Part shown: one piece after another, positions 16,654 through 24,113 of the stretch
Layout: each line of letters starts with the position of its first letter
How positions within the stretch are numbered: position 1 is the first letter of the stretch
DNA from: Candidatus Nanohaloarchaea archaeon
GTDB taxonomy: Archaea; Nanohalarchaeota; Nanosalinia; Nanosalinales; Nanosalinaceae
Direction: 5' to 3'
DNA length: 64,000 nucleotides
Assembly: GCA_014297435.1 (NCBI GenBank)
Contig: JACOQA010000003.1
Coordinates: 143,460 to 207,459 of the forward strand
Made by a program: the position numbers and the translations under genes
The notes under the pieces: model-generated
What the model saw: the letters and a program-made list of their open reading frames with translations, nothing else
Databases searched by the model: none
Told to the model about the DNA's origin: nothing

Positions 16654-17222
16654 TTTCAGATGACCTAGACTTCATTCTTGAGTCATACAACGTAAAGGAT
16701 GAAGTGAGAACCGGATGGCTTTTCAAAGGTGTCCGCGACCCGGAATCCGTTGCATCTCACGTTTGGGGCGTCAAGTTTCTCTGTCTTCTCTACGCTGAAG
16801 AAGAGGATGTTGACGAGGGAAGAGCTGTGAAGATGGCGGTAATCCAGGATCTTCCTGAAGCCAAGACAGGAGATCTAGTTTCAGAAAAACATGCGGAAAG
16901 ATACGAGCTTACAGACGAAGAAAAAGACCGGAAGGAACGAGTCGCGATGCACGAACTACCTCCCGAAAATCGATTTGATGACATAATTGAACTCTGGGAG
17001 GAATATCAGGAAAGAGAGACGAGAACTGCGAGGTTCGTGAAAGATATGGATATGATCGATATGTGTTTCCAGGCTTTGAAGTATGAAATCGAACATAGAA
17101 GGTCTCCTGAAAAGTCGATGGACGAGTTCTTCGAATATACAGAACCACGGCTTAATACTGATACAGGTAAAGAGCTTTTTGAAGAGCTGAAATCTAGATA
17201 CGAGAAGGTCAAAAAGGAATAG
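16650..17222 (+). CDS. HD-domain phosphohydrolase, second of tandem pair
   Basis: 190 residues, paralogous to the preceding gene along its whole length: KDEVRTGW vs KDEKRTGQ, VASHVWGVKFL vs VAGHSWNVVFL, then an altered metal motif VIQDLPEAKTGDL in which the His of the HD pair is replaced by Gln, and KDMDMIDMCFQAL vs NDMDHIEKCLTAL. Loss of the HD histidine suggests weakened or lost catalysis, so it may act as a regulatory or structural partner. ATGA overlap with the first copy implies coupled translation. Tandem duplication followed by divergence is the simplest history. Confidence 0.8.
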   Translation: MISDDLDFILESYNVKDEVRTGWLFKGVRDPESVASHVWGVKFLCLLYAEEEDVDEGRAVKMAVIQDLPEAKTGDLVSEKHAERYELTDEEKDRKERVAMHELPPENRFDDIIELWEEYQERETRTARFVKDMDMIDMCFQALKYEIEHRRSPEKSMDEFFEYTEPRLNTDTGKELFEELKSRYEKVKKE

Positions 17223-17270
17223 GTTATAAGATGGTTTCCCGAATAAAAGTTCTATACTAGATAGCTTTGT

Positions 17271-17356
17271 GCCGGAGTGACTGAGTGGCTAAAGGTGCCG
17301 GTCTTGAGAACCGGTGAGGCACACGCCTCTCCTGGGTTCAAATCCCAGCTCCGGCG
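17271..17356 (+). tRNA. tRNA-Ser (UGA)
   Basis: Acceptor stem GCCGGAG/CTCCGGC with discriminator G73, as required for serine. Anticodon stem CCGGT/ACCGG with loop CTTGAGA, anticodon TGA. A long variable arm (GAGGCACACGCCTC) marks a type II tRNA. T-arm CTGGGTTCAAATCCCAG. No encoded CCA and no intron. Confidence 0.96.
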
Positions 17357-17415
17357 AACTCTTTCTTTTCCAAGCTAGAAAACTGTTTTAAACAACCATT
17401 TAACACGTTTTAGGT

Positions 17416-17829
17416 ATGGTTAAGACTGCCGAGGAGCTGATGGATGAACCTGACTTTATCGAAGCTGATGCCCCGATTGAAGAAGTAGAAAAAGAGTTCG
17501 AAGGCTCAGAAAACACGTTAATCGTAAGAAGAGACGATGAGCTCATCGGCGAAATACATGAAAACGCTCTCCTAAAACTACTGATTCCAGAGGAAAGGCT
17601 TGACGAAGAGAAAGTTATCGGAATCATAGGTTTTTCGTTCGATCAGAGCTATGTCGCGGAGAAGGCTGAAGATCTAGCCTCGAGACACGAAGTAACTGTT
17701 CCGAAGGACGAAGAACTAGGAGAGATAGCCTTTCTGATGGATCGTGAGGACATCCGTTCGCTTCCTGTAGAGGAAGATGGCGAGGTAGTTGGAGTTGTGC
17801 ATGAAAACCGTTTGATGGAGGAGATTTAA
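17416..17829 (+). CDS. CBS-domain-pair protein
   Basis: 137 residues made of two CBS repeats: first ADAPIEEVEKEFEGSENTLIV with RDDELIGEIHENALLKLL, second SRHEVTVPKDEELGEIAFLM with LPVEEDGEVVGVVHENRL. CBS pairs bind adenosine nucleotides and gate partner proteins. It lies one base upstream of a Kef-type antiporter gene, which itself lacks a TrkA-N/C regulatory domain, so it is probably that transporter's regulatory subunit. ATG follows a TTTTAGGT stretch, close to leaderless. Confidence 0.8.
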   Translation: MVKTAEELMDEPDFIEADAPIEEVEKEFEGSENTLIVRRDDELIGEIHENALLKLLIPEERLDEEKVIGIIGFSFDQSYVAEKAEDLASRHEVTVPKDEELGEIAFLMDREDIRSLPVEEDGEVVGVVHENRLMEEI

Positions 17830-17830
17830 G

Positions 17831-19036
17831 GTGGCGGCAGGACTCTCAACAAACACACTTTTCGCCTTAGCGATGGTTCTCTCAGTATCATTTATTGTCG
17901 GAGAACTCTTTGAACGGATAGGTCTTGAATCTATAATCGGATATATCATTTCGGGTTTGATGCTCGGTCCCGGAATAAAGAATCTTGCACCACACGTCCC
18001 TTTCCTTGAAACCTCTATGGCGATTTCAGCTTCCTCTTTGGCAGGTTTCGGAACCATTGGAGCCACATTAATTCTCTTCCAAGCCGGTTTAAGAGAAGAG
18101 AACGCCGCAGACATCTTCAGACACGAAAAAGGACTCGACCTAGGTGTAGGAATTCTTGTCGGCTCCTTCACATTTATTCTTGGCGCGCTTCTAATGTTCC
18201 CAGACGTACTAGGGCTTGAATCTATACAAGCAGCAGTATTTGTCGCACTTGGATACTCGATGGTAGATATCGGAGTGCCCTCCAAGATAATGCTTTCTAA
18301 AGGCTTGATGCGTGAAAAAATTGGACCTTACACAATCAAATCATCGGTCATCAACGTCACAGCCGGATTCGGAATACTTACCACGCTTGTACTTATATCC
18401 TCTGCTTCTATCGGAGACTTCGCAATCAAAATAGCCGGGATCTTCGGCTTTGCACTCGTCTTTTACATCCTACACGAGTTCATCCACCGTCTTGATGATT
18501 ACATCATAATGTTCGAGGAGACCGAGGCGCAGTTCGCTATTACGTTCGCTCTTCTCCTTTTCATGGCCTACTTTACCGAGTCAGTAGGTCTCTCCAGCGT
18601 GATAGGTGCTTTCTTCGCAGGAGTCATAATCTCCCGGAGCGAGTTCTCCGAATCCCGCTCATTCCAAGACAAGATACAAGCAATTGGAATGGGGCTCTTT
18701 ATCCCACTTTTCTTCGCATGGTTCGGTCTAGGACTCCAAATCTTTGGCTCCGGAGGAATGCTTGCAAACATGGAGGCCGCAACATTCCTCTTCCTGCTTT
18801 CGACAGTTTCGAAACTTGGCATCGGTTATGCGATCACCAAGTACCACGGAGTGAAGAAGTCGATGACGGTTGCTGGATCGCTTCTCAGCCTTGACATCGA
18901 GACGCTAGTTGTTATCCTGATCGGTATCGATCTAGGAATTCTAGGTTCAGAGATGCTTCAGATCTTCGCACCTTCCGTACTGTTCTCGACGATCACGATC
19001 GTCGGAATCTACTTTATCTTGGAGAGAAAGGCCTAG
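17831..19036 (+). CDS. CPA2/Kef-type cation:proton antiporter membrane subunit
   Basis: 401 residues, about twelve membrane segments. CPA2 features: ESIIGYIISGLMLGPGIKNL in the first helices, FGTIGATLILFQAGL, and YSMVDIGVPSKIMLSKGL where TM5/6 ion-binding residues lie, later FAGVIISRSEF. It ends after the last helix with no cytoplasmic nucleotide-binding domain. GTG start one base after the CBS gene stop. In a high-salt organism a Na+ or K+/H+ exchange role is likely, the ion being undetermined. Confidence 0.85.
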   Translation: MAAGLSTNTLFALAMVLSVSFIVGELFERIGLESIIGYIISGLMLGPGIKNLAPHVPFLETSMAISASSLAGFGTIGATLILFQAGLREENAADIFRHEKGLDLGVGILVGSFTFILGALLMFPDVLGLESIQAAVFVALGYSMVDIGVPSKIMLSKGLMREKIGPYTIKSSVINVTAGFGILTTLVLISSASIGDFAIKIAGIFGFALVFYILHEFIHRLDDYIIMFEETEAQFAITFALLLFMAYFTESVGLSSVIGAFFAGVIISRSEFSESRSFQDKIQAIGMGLFIPLFFAWFGLGLQIFGSGGMLANMEAATFLFLLSTVSKLGIGYAITKYHGVKKSMTVAGSLLSLDIETLVVILIGIDLGILGSEMLQIFAPSVLFSTITIVGIYFILERKA

Positions 19037-19090
19037 CCTGAAAGTTTGATTCTTAAAGGTTAGACTTTCTTCTTCATCTACGGAGTTTAT

Positions 19091-19163
19091 AGCCCCCTGG
19101 TGTAGTGGCCAATCATGAGAGGCCCTGGCCCTCTCGACGCAGGTTCGAATCCTGCGGGGGCTA
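19091..19163 (+). tRNA. tRNA-Gln (CUG)
   Basis: Acceptor AGCCCCC/GGGGGCT with A discriminator; the A1-U72 pair is the archaeal tRNA-Gln identity element read by GatDE amidotransferase. Anticodon stem AGAGG/CCTCT with loop CCCTGGC, anticodon CTG; note C instead of U at position 33. T-arm GCAGGTTCGAATCCTGC. 73 nt, no intron, no CCA. It serves as an intron-free template for judging the second tRNA-Gln. Confidence 0.92.
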
Positions 19164-19233
19164 AAACATTCTCTTTCCAGGTTTCTCTGAAGTTACCCGC
19201 ATACTTTACCGTAAAGCTTTCTAACATACTACT

Positions 19234-20160
19234 ATGAACTGGACTGCTGATGATTTACCGGATTTGAAAAGCAAGAAAATCATAGTTACAGGTGCGAACT
19301 CAGGACTTGGATTTGAGGCAGCTAAAGAGTTTGTCCTGAAAGGCGCAACAGTTATTATGGCATGTAGAAACATGGAAAAAGCTGAGGAAGCTGCTGAAGA
19401 GATCAAATCCGAAGATCTCGAAGGCTCACTCGACGTTTTGGAGCTTGATCTTGCCTCACTTAAATCTATCGAAAGCTTTGCCGAAGAATACAGAAAGAAT
19501 CATAATGAACTCCATGTTCTCTGCAACAACGCCGGTGTTATGGCTATTCCTCGAAAGGAGACTGAGAATGGTTTCGAGTACCAGTTCGGAGTTAACCACT
19601 TAGGGCATTTTGCGTTGACATCTGAGCTAGTAGAATTGCTTGAAAAAACAGAGGGCGAGACAAGAGTGGTGAATCAGAGCTCCGGGCTTCATGAGAGCGG
19701 AAGCCTTGACTTTGATGACTTGATGCTTGAAGACAATTACGATAAGTGGAAGGCTTACGGCAACTCGAAACTTGCGAACATTCTGTTCACTAAAGAGCTT
19801 GATAGAAGACTAAAGGAAAACGATCTGAATATTCGATCAGTTGCTTGCCATCCCGGATATGCCTCCACCAATCTTCAATATAAGGGACCGGAAGAGAGCG
19901 GAAGCAGATTAAGGTTGCTGGGAATGAAAGTAGCTAACAGTTTGTTCGCTCAGAGCGCGGCTAAAGGAGCTCTACCTATGCTTTATGCATCTACATCGCC
20001 TGATGTTCAAGGCGGCGAGTATATCGGACCTGGAGGCTTCAGGAATATGAGAGGTTATCCTGAGAAACAACAGCCTTCAAATGAAGCTCGAGACCTAGAA
20101 GTAGCAGAAAAACTTTGGAATAGATCTGAAGACTTGACAGGAAAGAGCTTCAATATTTAG
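19234..20160 (+). CDS. Short-chain dehydrogenase/reductase (retinol dehydrogenase-like)
   Basis: 308 residues. Rossmann nucleotide-binding motif VTGANSGLG (18-26), NNAGVM, FGVNHLGHFALT, active-site Ser in NQSSGLHESG and catalytic YGNSK (Y-x3-K), then HPGYASTNL. The length and extended loops match the RDH11-14/oxidoreductase WWOX-like group that uses NADP(H). Substrate unknown. Single gene between tRNA-Gln and a minus-strand group. Confidence 0.88.
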   Translation: MNWTADDLPDLKSKKIIVTGANSGLGFEAAKEFVLKGATVIMACRNMEKAEEAAEEIKSEDLEGSLDVLELDLASLKSIESFAEEYRKNHNELHVLCNNAGVMAIPRKETENGFEYQFGVNHLGHFALTSELVELLEKTEGETRVVNQSSGLHESGSLDFDDLMLEDNYDKWKAYGNSKLANILFTKELDRRLKENDLNIRSVACHPGYASTNLQYKGPEESGSRLRLLGMKVANSLFAQSAAKGALPMLYASTSPDVQGGEYIGPGGFRNMRGYPEKQQPSNEARDLEVAEKLWNRSEDLTGKSFNI

Positions 20161-20231
20161 ATACGTACCCCTAATTTTCTTACTTTAGTTCTCAGACAAT
20201 AAACAAGTAATATGTAGAACAGGACACGGCT

Positions 20232-20771
20232 TTAGTACAAGCCTCCCTGTAGACTTGATTCTACGGTTTCCTCCAACCGATTGTAAGCATTTTCATCTAC
20301 AGGATGTTCCTTAGGATCCAGACCCCGTGAAATAGGAAGGAAAATCTGTTCAACTACGTTTTTGGCGGCATTTTCAGCTTCCTCGACTTTTTCTACAGCT
20401 TGCTCTACCTCTTCAACCCTGCGCATATCACCTAGTTCCGCCATCAAACATTTGGTCTGGACTACAGACATGTTTTCAGGCTCTCCGAGAGCAGAGTAGG
20501 CTTCTCCAACCGGAATACCGGATTCTGTTAAATAATTCTTTTGATCTAGCTCGTCCTGAAGGTTCTCATATGCATCAACTGCCTTCCCCAAATTCTGATC
20601 CGAGTAATCTCCTTCATTTATGCCATATGGAAGATCTTCTAGCTCTCCTACCATCGATCTCAAGCTCTCAGCTTTATGCTGGTTCAGAGGTTCAAGTTCG
20701 TCAATAGCAGTATATAGATTGTCTATTGCGGCTTCTGCACCGGTTTTGGTATAACCCGGAAGGGCGATCAT
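20232..20771 (-). CDS. Hypothetical acidic helical protein
   Basis: 179 residues from ATG 20771 (a GTG at 20780 is the alternative). Helical and acidic, with a heptad-rich stretch VEEVEQAVEKVEEAENAAKN in the middle. No signal peptide, membrane segment or known motif. A minus-strand TATA box (GTTTATAACT at 20801-20810) lies about 30-35 bases before the ATG, supporting an independent transcript with a short leader. Unrecognised. Confidence 0.65.
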   Translation of the reverse strand: MIALPGYTKTGAEAAIDNLYTAIDELEPLNQHKAESLRSMVGELEDLPYGINEGDYSDQNLGKAVDAYENLQDELDQKNYLTESGIPVGEAYSALGEPENMSVVQTKCLMAELGDMRRVEEVEQAVEKVEEAENAAKNVVEQIFLPISRGLDPKEHPVDENAYNRLEETVESSLQGGLY

Positions 20772-20829
20772 TGAGCTCACACATTAGATTGTTACTCTAG
20801 AGTTATAAACGTATTGTTTCTCCCTTCAA

Positions 20830-21237
20830 TCAGAATATAACTTCCGACCTCAACCTTTCTCTCAACTCTTTCATGTCAAGAGGAAGCTCCGTAGGATCCA
20901 AGAATATTATATCCTCAATTACACGACCCATACACTCTGCCTGAAGATAACGTTGAACTTTGCTTTTCCTGTCGCCAGGAGAAAGATTGGTTTCAACCTC
21001 ATAGATGTGTGCTGTATCCGCATCGATGACATCAACAATCCATCCGTTCGGAACCTCAACTTCTGTCCTTACTTCGTGTCCTTCTTCCGCTAGAATGTTG
21101 TAGATCGCGGACTTGACCATGAAATGGCGGTACTCGTCGCCGTGCCTGTTGACACCCGATTTCTTGTTCCACTCCTTGTGACCGCCGCATTTCTCTATTA
21201 TACCCATCTTCTGTTTGAACAGTTCTTTCTTATTCAC
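20830..21237 (-). CDS. Hypothetical protein, possible PD-(D/E)XK nuclease fold
   Basis: 135 residues. The segment EVRTEVEVPNGWIVDVIDAD followed by AHIYEVETNLSPGDRKSKVQRYL resembles the core of a restriction-endonuclease-like fold (acidic strand, then an E-x-E strand, then a helix with Lys/Gln), but the third catalytic residue is Glu where Lys is usual. The N-terminus EKCGGHKEWNKKSG is unrecognised. Soluble, with conserved-looking helix RHFMVKSAIYNILAEEGHEV. Call is by pattern only. Confidence 0.55.
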   Translation of the reverse strand: MNKKELFKQKMGIIEKCGGHKEWNKKSGVNRHGDEYRHFMVKSAIYNILAEEGHEVRTEVEVPNGWIVDVIDADTAHIYEVETNLSPGDRKSKVQRYLQAECMGRVIEDIIFLDPTELPLDMKELRERLRSEVIF

Positions 21238-21293
21238 CGGTTACTCCTCTAAGAAAAAATTGGCAGGGATGCTTAACAGAGTAAAGGTTTTTC

Positions 21294-21638
21294 TCAGTTA
21301 GCGGCATCAGCTGTAACGTTTAACTCTTGCGAATTTTCAGGTATCTCAACATCTATACTGAAACGTCTTCTTTCACCCTGTTTCATGTTCGCAGTCTCAG
21401 AAAACTCGCCAAGCACCACCTCATTTGAGTCAAGGAACTGAGCAGTAACCTCAACCTCTCCAGCCGAACCGTTGTTGAGAACGGTTGCGGTAACTGTCGC
21501 ATCGTTCCCTATAAGGCTCTCTAAGGTTCCCTGTTCGAGACTAGAGCTTTCAACAATAGGATCTGGAACCGTTGCACCGCATCCAGCAGCCACGACAGGT
21601 AAAGCTAAAGCCAGTAAAACACCGATCTGCGTTTCCAT
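21294..21638 (-). CDS. Predicted lipoprotein with CARDB-like domain
   Basis: 114 residues. N-terminal hydrophobic signal ending in a lipobox-like AAGC (Cys about residue 20), then a beta-rich domain with NDATVTATVLNNGSAGEVEV and EFSETANMKQGERRRFSIDV, the alternating pattern of CARDB/NEW3-type surface adhesion domains. Probably membrane-anchored outside the cell. Lies just upstream, on the other strand, of the split tRNA-Gln gene. Confidence 0.7.
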   Translation of the reverse strand: METQIGVLLALALPVVAAGCGATVPDPIVESSSLEQGTLESLIGNDATVTATVLNNGSAGEVEVTAQFLDSNEVVLGEFSETANMKQGERRRFSIDVEIPENSQELNVTADAAN

Positions 21639-21773
21639 ATCCTGTTAACAGAGCCTACATAAAAATTGATTATTCCACTAAATAACATATTCTCGAGAGG
21701 TAGAGAAAGCAGGTTTCTTAAGAGTTAGAACCACTGGTTTCTATAGAGTTCAGCCCCCTGGTGTAGTGGCCAA

Positions 21774-21802
21774 ACCAAACTGATACTCCGGTTTGGGGTA
21801 AT
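21774..21802 (+). other. 29-nt insertion in the D-loop of tRNA-Gln(UUG)
   Basis: Placed by comparison with the intron-free tRNA-Gln(CUG) at 19091. It can form the hairpin CCAAAC-TGATACTCCG-GTTTGG. I could not build a standard bulge-helix-bulge at its borders, so it is either a non-canonical intron, an enlarged D-loop, or a disrupting insert. Confidence 0.6.
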
Positions 21803-21818
21803 TCATAGCGGCCTTTGG

Positions 21819-21876
21819 AACCTCAAGTTCTAGCTGAACGGGGATTAAGAAGATCTCTTGGTCTTCGATCGAAGAT
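21819..21876 (+). other. 58-nt tRNA intron at position 37/38
   Basis: Canonical archaeal intron site. The exon-intron junctions form a bulge-helix-bulge: outer helix GCGGC/GCCGC, central 4-bp helix CTTT/GAAG (one G-U), and 3-nt bulges GG^A and AT^A with the cuts between second and third bases. It should be removed by the tRNA splicing endonuclease. Confidence 0.85.
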
Positions 21877-21973
21877 AGCCGCTGACCCAGGTTCGAATCC
21901 TGGGGGGGCTATAAACTATCAGTTAGATTACCATGGTCAATAATGATGTAATAGTTACCACGAATTTTCTCAC

Positions 21974-22681
21974 ATGGAAATCTTGAATTTACTTCTTTCT
22001 GCCAAACTTCTGACATTAGCAGGTGCTATAGTAACTTTAAGCATATATTACCAGAGAAGATTCACAACAAGAAGTAGAATAGCGGATGCATTCCTACAGG
22101 AAGTGGGGAAAAATAGAGAAGGCATCAAAAACCTGAAACCCCATCTCAAACAGGCAAACATAACTCATGAAAAGCAAGTTCCTCTTCCTGGAAAATTTGA
22201 TTATCTGCCTGATGGGACTAAACTGCAGCGAACCGTTCCTGCATACTGGTTTCCAAAATACGAGAAAGGAGATATACCTCCTTCTTCTCGAATTTCAACC
22301 GCTGTATATAACGGGAACGCCTCTGAAATAACTCGATTCAGAAAATCAACCACCAATAAGCTGATAGACTATTACTACGATATAGAATTCATCAAATCAC
22401 TTATAGACAGATTGCATAAAGGTGAAGAACTAGCTCCTGCCGCCTATGGAGTTTTACCAACCAAAATCAACGACCTCACTCAAATAGAAGACTTGGAAAA
22501 GCTCTTGAAAACTGAGAAACGACGATTCCCTCGCTTACAGCGTCTGTTAAGAATCAGTAAGAGCAGATTAACTTCAAAGATTCCGGAACTCCATAGATTC
22601 CAGCCAAACAACCGCATTAATAGTGATAGCGAGAACCTCAGAGAGTCACACATTCTCTTTCAGAAAACCGATAGATTCTAA
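21974..22681 (+). CDS. Hypothetical membrane-anchored basic protein
   Basis: 235 residues. One N-terminal membrane segment (LLLSAKLLTLAGAIVTLSIYY), then a basic cytoplasmic-type region rich in Lys and Arg (for example KTEKRRFPRLQRLLRISKSR). Its charge is opposite to the acidic proteome around it, suggesting recent acquisition. No domain recognised. It begins 62 bases after the tRNA-Gln gene and is oriented like the integrase. Confidence 0.6.
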   Translation: MEILNLLLSAKLLTLAGAIVTLSIYYQRRFTTRSRIADAFLQEVGKNREGIKNLKPHLKQANITHEKQVPLPGKFDYLPDGTKLQRTVPAYWFPKYEKGDIPPSSRISTAVYNGNASEITRFRKSTTNKLIDYYYDIEFIKSLIDRLHKGEELAPAAYGVLPTKINDLTQIEDLEKLLKTEKRRFPRLQRLLRISKSRLTSKIPELHRFQPNNRINSDSENLRESHILFQKTDRF

Positions 22682-22736
22682 GACCTCCACTATATAACTC
22701 GGAGTTCGGTGACCGATTCGGTGCAAGTTAAAGCTA

Positions 22737-24056
22737 ATGGTCGCACCCGTTCCCAACACGATGGCAGCAGGCGACCCTAACGACTTCGACGAAAAACTGG
22801 CAAGCTCAATACAGAAGATAAAGACCTCCGACCAAATAAGCGAACACAACAAAGATGTTCTACTCGACTTCCACCAATTTCTAGAAGAAGACGGCTTATC
22901 TACAGGAAGAATTGAAAGGCCTCTTACTATCTGGAGAATTATACTGGTTCAGGGAAAAGAAGATTTCAAGCTAGATGAACCAGCAGAAGAAGACATCAAA
23001 CGAGTAGCAAAGAAGATCACGAACGGCGATCGAGAAGATGAAGACTTAATAGACGGAAAAGACAGAATTAAAGAAATGTCCGTAGGAACGCAAAGAGAGT
23101 ATCTAAAAGCTGTAAGAAAACTTGTTACAGGATACCTTGAGGATCGTAAAAGCAACTTCAAAGGTGAAAACCTGATTAACTTCACTCTTCCAAGCGAAGA
23201 AAAGCTACTGGAACCAGAAAAACTGCCACGCCCAGAACATATAGAACAAATGCTGAATAATGTAGAGAGCCTGAAGGTTAGAAACAAGGCTCTCATAATG
23301 ACTCTATGGGGTTCAGGTGGAAGAATATCGGAAGTGCTTAGCCTGAAATGGAAAGATGTTAACCTCTCAGACCAAGGCGGAATACTTCACTTCAGAGATA
23401 CAAAGAGAGGCGGCAAGAACAAGAAAACACATCGAAAAGTCCCTCTACTCGAAGGATATATTTACCTCCAACAGCTAAGAAACCATCACGAAGACGCAGA
23501 TGACCCAGAAGGATTTGTATTCCAGAACAGCCAGACAGGCGAACAACTCAAATCCTCAGCAGTCCGCAGACTACTTAATAGAATCCAAGAGAGGACAGAA
23601 ATGCCTGAAGAAATACGGACTAATCCGCACGCTATCCGTAAAGGTAAAGCTCGATACCTAGCGATGAAGGGATGGGAATACACCGACCTGTGTAAATTCT
23701 TCGGCTGGGAACTTGGAAGCTCAGTGCCAAAACGCTACATTAGACTCGCTGACGGAGACCTACAAATGAGAGCCAAAAAATTCTCCCGCAACCACAGAGT
23801 AGAGGAAGAAGAACTCAAAGAAGGCTACCACTTCGAACCCGTAAAGTGCCCTAGTTGCGGAGAACTACAGAGATGGGACAACAACACCTGCGAATGTGGA
23901 GAAGAGCTTACGGAAAGTGCCTACTTCGACCATGTCCGCATCGAAGAAACCACGCAGAAACTGCAGGCAGAAATTATCAAAGACCAGGTAGGACTCGACG
24001 ACGAGCAAATAAATGAAAAGGCGAAGGAACTGGTCAAGGAGGCGAAGACACTGTAA
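22737..24056 (+). CDS. Tyrosine recombinase / integrase with C-terminal zinc ribbon
   Basis: 439 residues (a second ATG at 22761 would remove 8). N-terminal SAM-like core-binding domain (about 20-150), then the catalytic domain: first Arg in WGSGGRISEVLSLKWKDV, Lys in DTKRGGKNKKTHRKVPL, HxxR in NPHAIRKGKARYL, and the nucleophile Tyr in SSVPKRYIRLADGD. In the H/W box position is a Trp (FFGWELG). A C-terminal CPSCGELQRWDNNTCECG zinc ribbon follows, as in many haloarchaeal integrases. Probably drives integration or excision of the island. A TATA-like CTATATAACT lies about 40 bases upstream. Confidence 0.9.
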   Translation: MVAPVPNTMAAGDPNDFDEKLASSIQKIKTSDQISEHNKDVLLDFHQFLEEDGLSTGRIERPLTIWRIILVQGKEDFKLDEPAEEDIKRVAKKITNGDREDEDLIDGKDRIKEMSVGTQREYLKAVRKLVTGYLEDRKSNFKGENLINFTLPSEEKLLEPEKLPRPEHIEQMLNNVESLKVRNKALIMTLWGSGGRISEVLSLKWKDVNLSDQGGILHFRDTKRGGKNKKTHRKVPLLEGYIYLQQLRNHHEDADDPEGFVFQNSQTGEQLKSSAVRRLLNRIQERTEMPEEIRTNPHAIRKGKARYLAMKGWEYTDLCKFFGWELGSSVPKRYIRLADGDLQMRAKKFSRNHRVEEEELKEGYHFEPVKCPSCGELQRWDNNTCECGEELTESAYFDHVRIEETTQKLQAEIIKDQVGLDDEQINEKAKELVKEAKTL

Positions 24057-24113
24057 GTAGATAATAGTGCGATAATCCAAAGCTATTTGCTACTACCGAC
24101 CAAACTACAACCT

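Larger units (their letters stand above)
21752..21911 (+). tRNA. tRNA-Gln (UUG) with anticodon-loop intron and D-loop insertion
   Basis: 160 nt gene that collapses to 73 nt when two inserts (21774-21802 and 21819-21876) are removed, giving near identity of plan with the intron-free tRNA-Gln(CUG): acceptor AGCCCCC/GGGGGCT with A1-U72, D-region GTGTAGTGGCCAA, anticodon stem GCGGC/GCCGC, loop CTTTGGA (anticodon TTG), variable TGAC, T-arm CCAGGTTCGAATCCTGG. A1-U72 and the anticodon both say glutamine. The gene directly precedes an integrase-bearing island. Whether it is expressed depends on how the D-loop insert is handled. Confidence 0.85.
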
